From Paenibacillus sp. 481 (GTDB taxonomy: Bacteria; Bacillota; Bacilli; Paenibacillales; Paenibacillaceae), in contig NZ_CP075175.1 of assembly GCF_021223605.1 (NCBI RefSeq), positions 948,501-1,012,500 on the forward strand: 64,000 nt of DNA, read 5' to 3'. Both the position numbers and the translations under genes were made by a program. The first letter of the stretch is position 1, and every line of letters starts with the position of its first letter. Of this stretch, positions 1 through 8,145 are shown one piece after another. Below the pieces are notes generated by a model. The model saw only the letters and a program-made list of their open reading frames with translations. It did no database searches and was not told where the DNA came from.

Positions 1-352
1 CCGATGTCATAACGGACGGATGTACAGGAAATAATACAAGACCGTACCTCTTTTCACCTCGGATTGGGCGACCTTTTCGGTCAACAATACTGCCGCGTCC
101 GTCCTCCAGCACAATCGCTCGCTCTCGTTGAATAATCGATTGTTGCAGCAACGTATACTCATCGGCTGGATGTTTATTTGAATATTCACGCTCAGTATGC
201 TCATGGGCATTCACTGCGCGATAAGTCTGAACAGACCGATGAGGTTGAATAAACTGCAACCAACCAAGCCGCATCGTGTAACAGATGAGAATGAATGTTA
301 TGAATAATGCTGCCGCCGCGATACGGGAACGGATATGAATTGGACGTGACAA
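1..352 (-). CDS. Class B penicillin-binding protein, N-terminal fragment (PbpI-like)
   Basis: The gene runs leftward off the window, so only about 117 N-terminal residues are visible. They show a short basic start, one membrane anchor (about residues 10-30), then a linker ending in ERAIVLEDGRGSIVDRKGRP. This is the pattern seen just after the anchor of class B PBPs such as FtsI, SpoVD and PbpI, which cross-link peptidoglycan outside the membrane. The transpeptidase domain lies beyond the edge. I chose the TTG start at 352 because GGGAGAG sits 7 bases upstream. An in-frame ATG at 370 has no clear ribosome site. B. subtilis pbpI (yrrR) lies in the equivalent neighbourhood, so PbpI is the best guess. 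Confidence 0.75.
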   Translation of the reverse strand, partial: MSRPIHIRSRIAAAALFITFILICYTMRLGWLQFIQPHRSVQTYRAVNAHEHTEREYSNKHPADEYTLLQQSIIQRERAIVLEDGRGSIVDRKGRPIRGEKRYGLVLFPVHPSVMTS

Positions 353-499
353 TGTTAACTCTCCCTTCATTTTAAGATACAACAGTAACATCCTATCAGA
401 ACGTAAAACGAATTATTTATTCCTTTTAACCGCTTATTATTTCCAAGCGAATCTCATTTCATACATGTCCACTATAACTAGATGAAATACACACCATAC

Positions 500-538
500 A
501 AAAAAGGCTGCCTCCACCAAAAAGGGGAAAGCAACCTT
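500..538 (-). terminator. Probable intrinsic terminator after the chemoreceptor gene
   Basis: Read on the minus strand, an imperfect hairpin (AAGGTTGC arm against GCAGCCTT arm, several mismatches inside) is followed by a run of six T. It lies downstream of the chemoreceptor stop and upstream of the penicillin-binding protein. Confidence 0.6.
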
Positions 539-559
539 CTTCATACTCATCCAATAAAA

Positions 560-660
560 TTTAAGCGCTATGCATATTGGTTCAATGTTCATTCAATATT
601 AATTCGATATTCGTTCAATTTGATTTTAATTTGAGTTCACTTTGAGTTCAATATCGGTTC
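560..660. repeat. AT-rich spacer with degenerate TTCAAT/ATTCGATATT repeats
   Basis: The segment is built from short imperfect copies of ATTCAAT, ATTCGATATT and GAGTTCA-type units. No gene or clear promoter is visible. It looks like replication-slippage sequence between the terminator and the 80-bp duplication. Confidence 0.45.
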
Positions 661-664
661 AAAC

Positions 665-824
665 CTTGCCCTTAATTCGCTAAGTCATTAAGATTCAACC
701 TTTTCCCCTACGTCAGCGGACAGTTGCTCAAAGGTAAACCGAGACTTGCCCTTAATTCGCTAAGTCATTAAGATTCAACCTTTTCCCCTACGTCAGCGGA
801 CAGTTGCTCAAAGGTAAACCGAGA
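665..824. repeat. Perfect 80-bp tandem duplication at the 3' end of the chemoreceptor gene
   Basis: Bases 665-744 are repeated exactly at 745-824, and one further base also matches. The right-hand copy is the true end of the chemoreceptor gene (last 18 codons or so, stop at 768-770, and some 3' sequence). The left-hand copy lies beyond the stop codon, so it does not change the protein. Confidence 0.95.
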
Positions 825-2912
825 CAGACGCTCCTGCAAATCAAGCGATACTTGCTCCAACTCGTTAGACAAGTTCACAAGCCTCGCAGACACCGACATT
901 TGCTCGGAGCTAAGTGATGCAACCTCTTCAGAAGTAGCTGATGATTGTTCTGCAACGGCACTTACATTTGCTATCGCCTCATTTAGCGCACTCTGGGTTT
1001 CAGACAAATCATGGACCGCAGATGTAGCACCATCTAGCTTCGTCATCAGCGTCCCCATTTGCACATGGACAGCTCGAAAAATAATGTCTGCTTCCTTAAC
1101 GGCGTCCGCTTGCTCACGAAAAATCGGATTAGCGTCACCTAACATCCTAACGGTTTCGTTCACTTCACGCTGAATATTTTCGGTAATGGAGCCGACAATC
1201 TCAATCGATTGCTTGGATTGATCCGCAAGCTTACGAATCTCATCAGCGACGACCATGAATCCTTTGCCCGCTGCTCCAGCTCGCGCTGCTTCGATAGCCG
1301 CATTCAGTGACAAGATGTTCGTCTGTTTAGCCAACTGAGTCAACACATCCAAAATATTGCGCGCAGACGACGTGCTATCTTTAAGCGCATCAACTTTACT
1401 AACGAGCGAATGGACGATTTGTTCAGTCGCAGCCGTCTTGTCATTTAATTCATCCATATAACTCGTGCCGCGTTTACTGGCATTTTCCACTTCCGTCGCA
1501 GCCTGGAACATAGCTGCATTTAGCTGTACGACTTGCGCTACTTGATTTGCTGTATGATCCGTCCATTCATTTCCTCGTTCTGCTTCCGCTGCCAATCCTG
1601 TCGCACCACTCGCAATTTCTTCCGTCGCTAACGCAATGTCACGCGCCGCTTGCGCCGTTTGCCGCGATGCGTCGCTAAGCTTGCTCGCACTTGTCATAAC
1701 GGATTGCGCTGAACTTCCCGTGCGCTGTACTAAATCGCCGATGCGACTCATCATAGTGTTAAAGCTTGCGGCCACCTCACCGATCTCATCTTTGGATTGC
1801 ACAGCCATTCGCAATCCGAGTTGGCCTTGCGCTCCTTCTTCCATTAAGTCACGCATTCGCTTAAGCGGTCTGCCAATGCTGCGCATGACGTACCAGCCCA
1901 TCAAAATAGCAATAAGTAGAGCCACACCAATACTAAGCAGGGTCATATTTCGAATAGCCGCTGTCCCAGCAAGAAGTTCATCAACAGGAATAAAGCCATT
2001 TAAGGTCCAATTCGTAATACTCGACTTATAATATACACCGAGCAATTCCTGACCTTCTTTGTTAGTCACAGACTGTCTACCCGTCTTTTCTCCATCTGCC
2101 ACTAATTGCACTGGCGGCGCTTGACCAATCAGCTCTTTATTGTGCGAGATCACCAGATTCCCCTCAGCACTGACTAGCTGCGCAAATCCACCTACACCTG
2201 TCTTCCACTCCATATGCTCTTGCAAAGAATCCGCGTATATTTCAGTAACGAGCATATACGTATTGCCTGAGCTAACGTTTTTAACAGTGCGTGCCAACGC
2301 AAATGTCTCCTTAGGGCCTTGCTGGGATAACCCTTTCTCTGATGTCGGGACCCACACGACACTGCCCTCTTTTTGCACCGCTTGTTTAAACCAAGATTCG
2401 TTCCGAAGACTACCCAGCATAGAGTGAGCCAAGCCACTCGTATAAATCGGTCCATATGACTCTTCAACCGGTATCAGCAGCAGACTGAATACGGAATCGT
2501 TCCCAAATACAAGCGCTTTTAAATTTTTCTCGACATCCGTCATCCTTTGTAACTTTTCATACTCTGTAATTGCTGTATTCGTCTTCGTAAGCGATAGCGC
2601 CTTCTGTAAATCTTGATCAAACAAAATTTGATTCGAAAGATCAACATAGTTGTTGAACATAATATCCAACTTATCGCCTAACTGTGTGATCGCCGCTTCC
2701 TCCAGCATAGACATTTCTTGCTCAATAATCGTTCTAGACTGGTTGAAAGAAAATAGACCTATACTTCCGACAAGCACGGTAATACCGATAAAAAACAACA
2801 AAAATAATCTTGTTCCTACTGAACGAGCAGGATGCCATTGCAGGTTCCTCACCTTAAATTTATTGTTGTTCAAGGGTGAATTGCTCTGCTTCCGAAGTAA
2901 CACCCAACGCAT
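768..2912 (-). CDS. Methyl-accepting chemotaxis protein (Cache-HAMP-MCP)
   Basis: This is a transmembrane chemoreceptor of 714 residues. TM1 lies at about 35-56, an extracellular Cache-like sensor at about 60-315, TM2 at about 323-343, a HAMP linker at about 344-396 and the helical signalling domain at about 430-700. The signalling tip reads [16 protein letters not shown], the conserved hairpin that contacts CheA and CheW. The ligand cannot be told from sequence. The ATG at 2912 has an AAGGGGGAGG ribosome site just upstream. The gene has its own terminators on both sides and appears monocistronic. No chemotaxis kinase or flagellar gene is nearby. It sits where B. subtilis carries udk and greA, which suggests local rearrangement. 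Confidence 0.93.
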   Translation of the reverse strand: MRWVLLRKQSNSPLNNNKFKVRNLQWHPARSVGTRLFLLFFIGITVLVGSIGLFSFNQSRTIIEQEMSMLEEAAITQLGDKLDIMFNNYVDLSNQILFDQDLQKALSLTKTNTAITEYEKLQRMTDVEKNLKALVFGNDSVFSLLLIPVEESYGPIYTSGLAHSMLGSLRNESWFKQAVQKEGSVVWVPTSEKGLSQQGPKETFALARTVKNVSSGNTYMLVTEIYADSLQEHMEWKTGVGGFAQLVSAEGNLVISHNKELIGQAPPVQLVADGEKTGRQSVTNKEGQELLGVYYKSSITNWTLNGFIPVDELLAGTAAIRNMTLLSIGVALLIAILMGWYVMRSIGRPLKRMRDLMEEGAQGQLGLRMAVQSKDEIGEVAASFNTMMSRIGDLVQRTGSSAQSVMTSASKLSDASRQTAQAARDIALATEEIASGATGLAAEAERGNEWTDHTANQVAQVVQLNAAMFQAATEVENASKRGTSYMDELNDKTAATEQIVHSLVSKVDALKDSTSSARNILDVLTQLAKQTNILSLNAAIEAARAGAAGKGFMVVADEIRKLADQSKQSIEIVGSITENIQREVNETVRMLGDANPIFREQADAVKEADIIFRAVHVQMGTLMTKLDGATSAVHDLSETQSALNEAIANVSAVAEQSSATSEEVASLSSEQMSVSARLVNLSNELEQVSLDLQERLSRFTFEQLSADVGEKVES

Positions 2913-3017
2913 ATGCCTCCCCCTTAATTAAAAGTCTTATGCACGATACCTTGTTGAACTAGTGAACCATTTTTATCATTCGACACAAGACGACTAATCC
3001 CTCTATTTTCCTGAACA

Positions 3018-3050
3018 TAAAAAAACCCCCTCGGCACATCCAAGGGGGTC
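3018..3050 (-). terminator. Intrinsic terminator of the U32/mltG operon
   Basis: On the minus strand ACCCCCTTGG and CCGAGGGGGT form a stem with one mismatch around a 5-base loop, followed by seven T. It lies 15 bases beyond the stop of the U32 gene. Confidence 0.88.
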
Positions 3051-3065
3051 AACTATCGTTTAGCG

Positions 3066-4397
3066 TTATTTTCTTTTGCGCATCATATCGAAATAAGCAA
3101 CAGGCTGGGCTACTTTCATGCGTACATGCTGCAAAGGATGACGAGCAACATCTAGCTCGTTTCCTTCTGTATCCCAAATGCACTCTACTGTCTGCTTAAA
3201 GAACTTGCCATTTGGTCCAAAGAACTCAATTTCAGTGCCCACTTTGAAATGGTTGCGCTGCTGTATAGTAGCAATACCTGTCTCAGCATCGTAATCCATA
3301 ACAAGGCCCGCAAAATCAAACGGCACCGCTTTATCTTCCGGCTCATAAATATGATCTTCATGATCCGGATCTTCAATGAAGAAGCCTGTATTAACAGGGC
3401 GGTTAGCTGCTTTGTTCATTTCCTCAATCCACTCTGGCTTCACCACATAGTTGTCTGGGTCTGCTAAGTAAGAATCGATTGCCTGACGGTATACATTGAT
3501 GACCGTTGCCACATAGTGAATGGACTTCATCCGGCCTTCAACTTTGAAGCTGTCTACGCCTACTTCGATGAGTTCAGGCAAATGATCGATCATGCACAAA
3601 TCTTTTGCACTCATCGCAAAATGGTTATCTTCCTCTTTAAACAACGGTAATTGCGTGATACCGACCTTGAACTGCTCCAAAGCAGAGGATTCTGCTGCTT
3701 CCTCCGCAGACACCAATTCGTCCAAGTTAGGACGTCCGTCCTCAAACAAATCGTATTTCCAACGGCAAGATTGGCAGCAACCTCCACGATTGGAATCGCG
3801 GTCTGTGAAGTGATTCGACAACACGCAGCGTCCAGAATACGAAGAACACATAGCACCATGAATAAAGGCTTCGATTTCAACATCGACGCGACTCTTCATC
3901 TCTGCAATTTCTTCCAGACTCGTTTCACGAGCAAGAACGACACGCGGCGCGCCTTCTTCTTTCCAAAATTGCACCGTTTGCCAGTTGGCAATCGACTGCT
4001 GTGTACTCACGTGTACTTCCACGCCTGGCGCAACGCGCTGAGCGGTCTCAATAATAGCTGGGTCAGCCACAATAATAGCGCTAATCCCTACTTCTTCAAG
4101 CTTGCGCAAATAAGCTTCTATACCTTCAATATCTTCATTATGAGCGTAAATGTTCGTTGCAACGAATACTTTGGCTCCATACTTGTTAGCGAATTCCACG
4201 CCTTCGCGCATTTCTTCAAAGCTAAAATTGTCCGCGTTCGAACGCAAACCGTACTTTTGACCGCCAATATATACAGCATCTGCTCCGTAATGGACGGCGA
4301 ATTTCAGCTTTTCCAGATTGCCAGCGGGAGCTAGCAGTTCCGGTTTATCTAGGCGGTACCGCTTACCTGTAAACTTAGGCTTTACCTTCGTTGTCAT
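3066..4397 (-). CDS. trhP2: U32-family tRNA hydroxylation protein TrhP2 (YrrO-like)
   Basis: The protein has 443 residues and belongs to family U32, historically called collagenase-like peptidases. It opens with ELLAPAGNLEKLKFAVHYGA and carries the conserved cysteine block AMCSSYSGRCVLSN...GGCCQSCRW, expected to bind an iron-sulfur cluster, plus a C-terminal beta-barrel-like region. In B. subtilis YrrO works with YrrN in making 5-hydroxyuridine at tRNA position 34 from prephenate-derived chemistry; this is family knowledge, not visible here. It is the last gene of a run with trhP1 46 bases upstream and ends in a strong terminator. The older peptidase annotation is probably misleading. Confidence 0.88.
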   Translation of the reverse strand: MTTKVKPKFTGKRYRLDKPELLAPAGNLEKLKFAVHYGADAVYIGGQKYGLRSNADNFSFEEMREGVEFANKYGAKVFVATNIYAHNEDIEGIEAYLRKLEEVGISAIIVADPAIIETAQRVAPGVEVHVSTQQSIANWQTVQFWKEEGAPRVVLARETSLEEIAEMKSRVDVEIEAFIHGAMCSSYSGRCVLSNHFTDRDSNRGGCCQSCRWKYDLFEDGRPNLDELVSAEEAAESSALEQFKVGITQLPLFKEEDNHFAMSAKDLCMIDHLPELIEVGVDSFKVEGRMKSIHYVATVINVYRQAIDSYLADPDNYVVKPEWIEEMNKAANRPVNTGFFIEDPDHEDHIYEPEDKAVPFDFAGLVMDYDAETGIATIQQRNHFKVGTEIEFFGPNGKFFKQTVECIWDTEGNELDVARHPLQHVRMKVAQPVAYFDMMRKRK

Positions 4398-4443
4398 TGC
4401 TGTGCTCCCTTCATCCTCGGTAAATCTTATTTATCTCGTGCAT

Positions 4444-5397
4444 TTAGTACATCTGTTCTTTATAGAAAAATCCGAATGACAGCTCGCGTTCAGGGTCTTG
4501 AACGCTGCGAATGCGCTCCAGCCACTCTTCCTTAAATTCATACTGCTCAGGGTTCGCCACATACGCATCGATCGCTTCGCGATAAACACGAACGACCATT
4601 TCATTATAGGTCGTCGATTTTAGCAAGCCTTCTATTTTAAAGCTGTCGATACGTGCATCCAGCAAAAACTTAAAGTCTTCGATGATGCACACATCATCCG
4701 AACTCATAATGTGCGTACCATTTATATCTTCGTACAACGGATACTTTTCATCTTGACGCTCTTGTTCAATTAAGAACATTTTGCGATCCAAGCCAACATT
4801 GTTCGCCTGTTCATCATCGCCGATATGATGAAAATAATGCTGCACCAAATTACGCTTCGAATGATAAATGTTCGTCATGCCGTGTATTTGAACTTCAACT
4901 TCCATATCCGGAAGTTGTCGCTTCATTTCTTGAATCTCTTCCATGTTAAGCTCACGCGCAGCAACGATACGCTTAGAGCCACGCTTCTGCCAATACCGCG
5001 CTGTCATATAGTTTGTGGACGTCATCTCAGCATTCCAATGCAGCTTTAATGATGGCGCTGCTTGTCTTACGCTCATCAGAATAGCCGGGTCACCGAATAT
5101 TACCGCGTCTACGCCAAGCGCTTCAAGCTGCTGCAAGTATGCAGGCAAATCGTTTAACACATCGTTATGCAAAATGTTGTTTGCTGACACATACAGCTTT
5201 GCACCGTACTTGCGGACGATAGGTATGCATAACGCGATGTCTGCTAGCGTCACATCACCCGGCAGACGCATGCCGTATTTTTGCTCCCCGACGATAACCG
5301 CGCTTGCTCCAGCTTCCAGCATACGCTCTACTTCTGCGACGCTACCAGCCGTAACTAGCAATTCAGGTTGATATGTCATCCTAGTCACCACTTTCAT
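4444..5397 (-). CDS. trhP1: U32-family tRNA hydroxylation protein TrhP1 (YrrN-like)
   Basis: This 317-residue paralogue of the neighbouring U32 protein starts PELLVTAGSVAEVERMLEAG and keeps the TIM-barrel-like core, but it is shorter and lacks the long C-terminal extension. The matching region around IHGMTNIYHSKRNLVQHYF has lost the cysteines of its partner, as is usual for the YrrN branch. The start at 5397 has TAAGG 5 bases upstream; an in-frame ATG at 5379 is possible, and the frame is open further upstream without a ribosome site. In B. subtilis the methyltransferase gene trmR sits between this gene and mltG. Here that space is only 100 bases and holds no gene. Confidence 0.86.
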   Translation of the reverse strand: MKVVTRMTYQPELLVTAGSVAEVERMLEAGASAVIVGEQKYGMRLPGDVTLADIALCIPIVRKYGAKLYVSANNILHNDVLNDLPAYLQQLEALGVDAVIFGDPAILMSVRQAAPSLKLHWNAEMTSTNYMTARYWQKRGSKRIVAARELNMEEIQEMKRQLPDMEVEVQIHGMTNIYHSKRNLVQHYFHHIGDDEQANNVGLDRKMFLIEQERQDEKYPLYEDINGTHIMSSDDVCIIEDFKFLLDARIDSFKIEGLLKSTTYNEMVVRVYREAIDAYVANPEQYEFKEEWLERIRSVQDPERELSFGFFYKEQMY

Positions 5398-5497
5398 ATA
5401 TGCCTTACAAGCGAACAATGAGCAACTTAAACGTCGTACGGTGTCCATTTGCAATCACCGAATCGAACCGCCTTCGCTGCTGTTTCGCAACATGTTG

Positions 5498-6556
5498 TTA
5501 TTTCGCCTGCTGTTTACTTTTCTCGATATTACGCTCATGTTCCGCGAACGTTTTTGCGAATAAATGTCCACTCGTGCCGTCTTTTTTCGTCACATAAAAT
5601 AAATACTCGGACGCCTCGGGCTGCAAAGCAGCCTTAATTGACGCTACACTCGGGCTTGCAATCGGCCCTGGAGGTAAACCTTCAATTTTGTACGTATTAT
5701 AAGGGCTGTCAATACCCAAATCTTTATAATACAAGCGTTCCTTAGGTTTGTCTAGCGCGTACTGTACCGTCGCGTCGATCTGCAATCTCATGCCTTTTTT
5801 AATGCGGTTATAGATAACACCTGCAACGAGTGGGCGTTCTTCATCCACAACGACTTCCCGTTCGATCAGAGATGCGATTGTAAGCAGTTCATGCAAATCA
5901 AGACCTTGTTTCTTCATATCTGCTTGCCATTGCGGAGATGCATCATCCAGACGTTTCTCGGTCTCCTTGATCATCCGGAGCACGATATCCTCTGCCGCAC
6001 TTTCTTTTTTCAACTCGTACGTTTCGGGGAACAAATAACCTTCAAGCTGGTGCATAATCAAGTTGCTGTCAGGTATAGCATCAAATAAAGTCGTGCGTCC
6101 CTTCAACCATGCTTTATCGTTAACGAGCTGCAAAAAATGGCTTCGTTCTACATATCCTTCTTTGCTAAGCTTGTCCGCCATTTGCGTAACCGTATATCCT
6201 TCTGGAACCGTAAACCGGATCATTTCATCTTTCAAGACGTCACCTGCGTTAAGCTTGCGAATGATCTCATCTAACGTAACACCAGGTTGAAAGGCATACG
6301 TGCCGGCTTGAAAACGAGCACCTTCGTTGTTCATTTTCAAATACGATTTAAATAAGAACGAATTGCGAATGATTCCTGCTTGCTCTAACTGAGAAGCAAT
6401 GACAGAAGGCCCACTACCTCGTTCAATAGTAAGCTTTACTTGGCTTTCTTGTGCTGGCATCGGCTTTAATCCGTTCCATGCGTACCACACGCCAACTCCC
6501 GCAAGCAAAGCAACCATCACCAATAGCGCTAAAGACACTTTAGCCCAAGACTTCAT
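5498..6556 (-). CDS. mltG: Endolytic murein transglycosylase MltG
   Basis: The 352-residue protein has an N-terminal membrane anchor (about residues 8-26) and an extracellular YceG-like domain. Family hallmarks are ETYELKK, LLTIASLIEREV (holding the catalytic glutamate), GVIYNRIKKGMRLQIDATVQ and EGLPPGPIASPSVASIKAAL. MltG cuts nascent glycan strands and sets peptidoglycan strand length. The start at 6556 follows GGAGAGGTG with good spacing; an in-frame upstream extension of 8 codons is less likely. An intrinsic terminator hairpin ends only about 22 bases before the start codon, so expression probably depends on read-through. Confidence 0.93.
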   Translation of the reverse strand: MKSWAKVSLALLVMVALLAGVGVWYAWNGLKPMPAQESQVKLTIERGSGPSVIASQLEQAGIIRNSFLFKSYLKMNNEGARFQAGTYAFQPGVTLDEIIRKLNAGDVLKDEMIRFTVPEGYTVTQMADKLSKEGYVERSHFLQLVNDKAWLKGRTTLFDAIPDSNLIMHQLEGYLFPETYELKKESAAEDIVLRMIKETEKRLDDASPQWQADMKKQGLDLHELLTIASLIEREVVVDEERPLVAGVIYNRIKKGMRLQIDATVQYALDKPKERLYYKDLGIDSPYNTYKIEGLPPGPIASPSVASIKAALQPEASEYLFYVTKKDGTSGHLFAKTFAEHERNIEKSKQQAK

Positions 6557-6577
6557 TCTTACACCTCTCCAACATGG

Positions 6578-6604
6578 CAAAAAAGAGCGGTTAAGCCGCC
6601 CTTT
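6578..6604 (-). terminator. Hairpin terminator immediately upstream of mltG
   Basis: Minus-strand arms AAGGGCGG and CCGCTCTT pair over 8 bp (one G-U) around a 5-base loop and are followed by six T. Only about 20 bases separate the T-run from the mltG start, too little for a separate promoter. It may attenuate mltG relative to the upstream DUF1292/ruvX genes. Confidence 0.75.
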
Positions 6605-6651
6605 TCACCAAAATATTGTTCGTTACGTTGCTGGAATTCACTTACTTATCG

Positions 6652-6960
6652 TTACTTCTCTGCTTCAAACTCGTCCGCATATGCATGCTCGTCATAAAGC
6701 TCCATAACTTCTTCCCACTCTTCGTCATCCGTGATGCTCTCAAGCTCAAAGCCGCCATCGCCATCCGCAACGACCTGGAATAAATCCGGCTCTGCGTCCT
6801 TCGCACCTGTCGGCAACAACACGGCATACGCTTTGTCGCGAAGCTTAAACTCAGCTACTAATGTATATTCGCGGCCTTTTCCCTGTTCATCTGTCATTTC
6901 GACAGATTGTCCGTATAGGCTTCGCAATTGATCGATAAATTGAATTTGCTCTTGACTCAC
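6652..6960 (-). CDS. DUF1292 family acidic protein
   Basis: This is a small acidic protein of 102 residues with the DUF1292 pattern: a beta-rich half (YTLVAEFKLRDKAYAVLLP) followed by ESITDDEEWEEVMELYDE. Function is unknown. It begins with GTG at 6960, and that codon overlaps the TGA stop of the preceding gene (GTGA), so translation is probably coupled. It is a diverged paralogue of that preceding gene, so the pair likely arose by tandem duplication. B. subtilis carries a DUF1292 gene (yrzB) at this place. Confidence 0.85.
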   Translation of the reverse strand: MSQEQIQFIDQLRSLYGQSVEMTDEQGKGREYTLVAEFKLRDKAYAVLLPTGAKDAEPDLFQVVADGDGGFELESITDDEEWEEVMELYDEHAYADEFEAEK

Positions 6961-7283
6961 GCTTTATTACCTACATCCGCAGCGGAGTCCTCTTCTTCGT
7001 CGTCATATCCAGCTAATGTATTGAATGTTTCTTCAACGATATTCCACTCTTCTTCGTCTTCAATCGTGAACAGTTTCAAATCGTCGCCATCTTCTTCATA
7101 GCGGAATGCGTATACTTCTTCTTCCTCATCGTCCGTGCCTTCTACAGGCACGACCATCATATACTTTTTGTCAGAGCCGTCGACATCAAACTTCATGATG
7201 ACTTCGAACTCTTCCTCGTTGCCTTCGTCGTCCGGAATATAAATAATTTCCGCTTCTTCTTGCAGTTCTTTATTATTCGTCAT
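6957..7283 (-). CDS. DUF1292 family acidic protein (YrzB-like)
   Basis: The protein has 108 residues and is extremely acidic, with runs such as EGTDDEEEEVYAFRYEEDGD and a tail of D/E. The FTIEDEEEWNIVEETFN block is the DUF1292 signature. No catalytic residues are apparent and function is unknown. The ATG at 7283 is preceded by GGTGAGGGG; an in-frame start 11 codons further upstream would overlap ruvX. Gene order ruvX-DUF1292 matches B. subtilis yrrK-yrzB. Confidence 0.87.
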   Translation of the reverse strand: MTNNKELQEEAEIIYIPDDEGNEEEFEVIMKFDVDGSDKKYMMVVPVEGTDDEEEEVYAFRYEEDGDDLKLFTIEDEEEWNIVEETFNTLAGYDDEEEDSAADVGNKA

Positions 7284-7293
7284 AATAAACCCC

Positions 7294-7710
7294 TCACCTT
7301 CTTGATTCAAAGTCAAGATACGTTTGTAAAATAATCGTCGCCGCCATCTTATCGACGACTTGCTTACGCTTTTTGCGACTGACGTCGGCTTCGATTAGCG
7401 TGCGTTCCGCCGACACCGTGCTCAAGCGCTCATCCCAAAGGTGAACGGGAAGTCCGAACAATTGCTTCAGCGTTTCAGCAAAAGCAAGGCTTATTTCGCC
7501 GCGCGGACCTATAGTACCATTCATATTTTTCGGCAGTCCGAGCACGATAGCTTCAACGCCGTGCTCCTTAATGATGGCTTCCAAGCGCTGCAAATCAGCA
7601 TCATCATTGCGACGTGTAATTACTTCTAAACCTTGAGCTGTCCAACCGAATGCGTCGCTAACTGCAACACCGATTCTACGATCCCCATAATCCAAGCCAA
7701 GAATTTTCAT
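7294..7710 (-). CDS. ruvX: RuvX/YqgF family nuclease (pre-16S rRNA processing, Holliday-junction resolvase-like)
   Basis: The 138-residue RNase H-fold protein starts [19 protein letters not shown], where the first aspartate is catalytic. It continues with [17 protein letters not shown] and [20 protein letters not shown], and ends with a conserved [14 protein letters not shown] block carrying the last acidic residue. Homologues mature the 5' end of 16S rRNA in E. coli, and junction resolution has also been reported. GGAGAT precedes the ATG. It lies 75 bases after ireB and 10 bases before the DUF1292 gene, the order seen in many Firmicutes. Confidence 0.93.
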   Translation of the reverse strand: MKILGLDYGDRRIGVAVSDAFGWTAQGLEVITRRNDDADLQRLEAIIKEHGVEAIVLGLPKNMNGTIGPRGEISLAFAETLKQLFGLPVHLWDERLSTVSAERTLIEADVSRKKRKQVVDKMAATIILQTYLDFESRR

Positions 7711-7765
7711 CTTATCTCCTACGATTTGTTTCTTCTATACATGTTATTCATGATGCCGGTACACA

Positions 7766-7801
7766 GAATCATCATCGATAAATGATTATCGATGATGATT
7801 C
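7766..7801. repeat. Perfect 16-bp inverted repeat spanning the ireB stop codon
   Basis: Bases 7766-7781 and 7786-7801 are exact reverse complements around a 4-base loop. The right arm contains the last four ireB codons and its TAA stop. No T-run follows on either strand, so this is not a standard terminator. It may form an RNA stem that affects termination, stability or pausing between ireB and ruvX. Confidence 0.9.
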
Positions 7802-8046
7802 AAGTAAAAGCGAACCAACTCTTCGATAAGTTCGTCCCGTTCCTTCTTGCGTACTAGGCTTCGAGCGTTGTTATGACGGGGGACATATGCGGGATCCCCG
7901 GACAGTAAGTAGCCAACGATTTGGTTGATAGGATTGTATTCCTTCTCCAAAAGCGCATCATACACGGATAACAAAATTTCTTTGCTGGACGCTTCTTGCT
8001 CTTCTGCTTTGACATTGAACTTCATCGTTTTATCCATGGAATTCAT
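7786..8046 (-). CDS. ireB: IreB family regulatory phosphoprotein (UPF0297)
   Basis: This small protein of 86 residues has the family's ordered motifs: DKTMKFNV near the N-terminus, [20 protein letters not shown] in the middle and [20 protein letters not shown] near the end. In Enterococcus IreB is phosphorylated by the PASTA kinase IreK and represses cephalosporin resistance; the role in this lineage is unproven. The start at 8046 has GAGGTGA a few bases upstream, and a GTG three codons earlier overlaps that site. It lies between alaS and ruvX, the conserved alaS-ireB-ruvX order of Firmicutes. Its stop codon is inside a perfect 16-bp palindrome. Confidence 0.92.
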   Translation of the reverse strand: MNSMDKTMKFNVKAEEQEASSKEILLSVYDALLEKEYNPINQIVGYLLSGDPAYVPRHNNARSLVRKKERDELIEELVRFYLNHHR

Positions 8047-8069
8047 CGCCGTCACCTCGCTTTACTCTT

Positions 8070-8075
8070 ATCATA
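8070..8075 (-). promoter_or_regulatory. Candidate extended -10 promoter for ireB
   Basis: TATGAT on the minus strand is preceded by TGT (extended -10 TGN). It lies just downstream of the alaS terminator and 24 bases before the ireB start. No good -35 is visible. Confidence 0.35.
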
Positions 8076-8099
8076 ACACATACCCAATCAAACTAGAAA

Positions 8100-8136
8100 A
8101 TATTCCGCCTACACGCGAAACCGTGTAAGCGGAATT
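8100..8136 (-). terminator. Hairpin terminator after alaS
   Basis: A 14-bp stem with one mismatch (ATTCCGCYTACACG arms, 6-base loop) is followed on the minus strand by an imperfect T-rich stretch. It lies about 10 bases after the alaS stop and before ireB. Confidence 0.7.
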
Positions 8137-8145
8137 ACGAATTCA

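Noticed and set aside
3651..4334. A 227-codon plus-strand open frame opposite trhP2
   Set aside because: Antisense to a conserved gene, no ribosome site.
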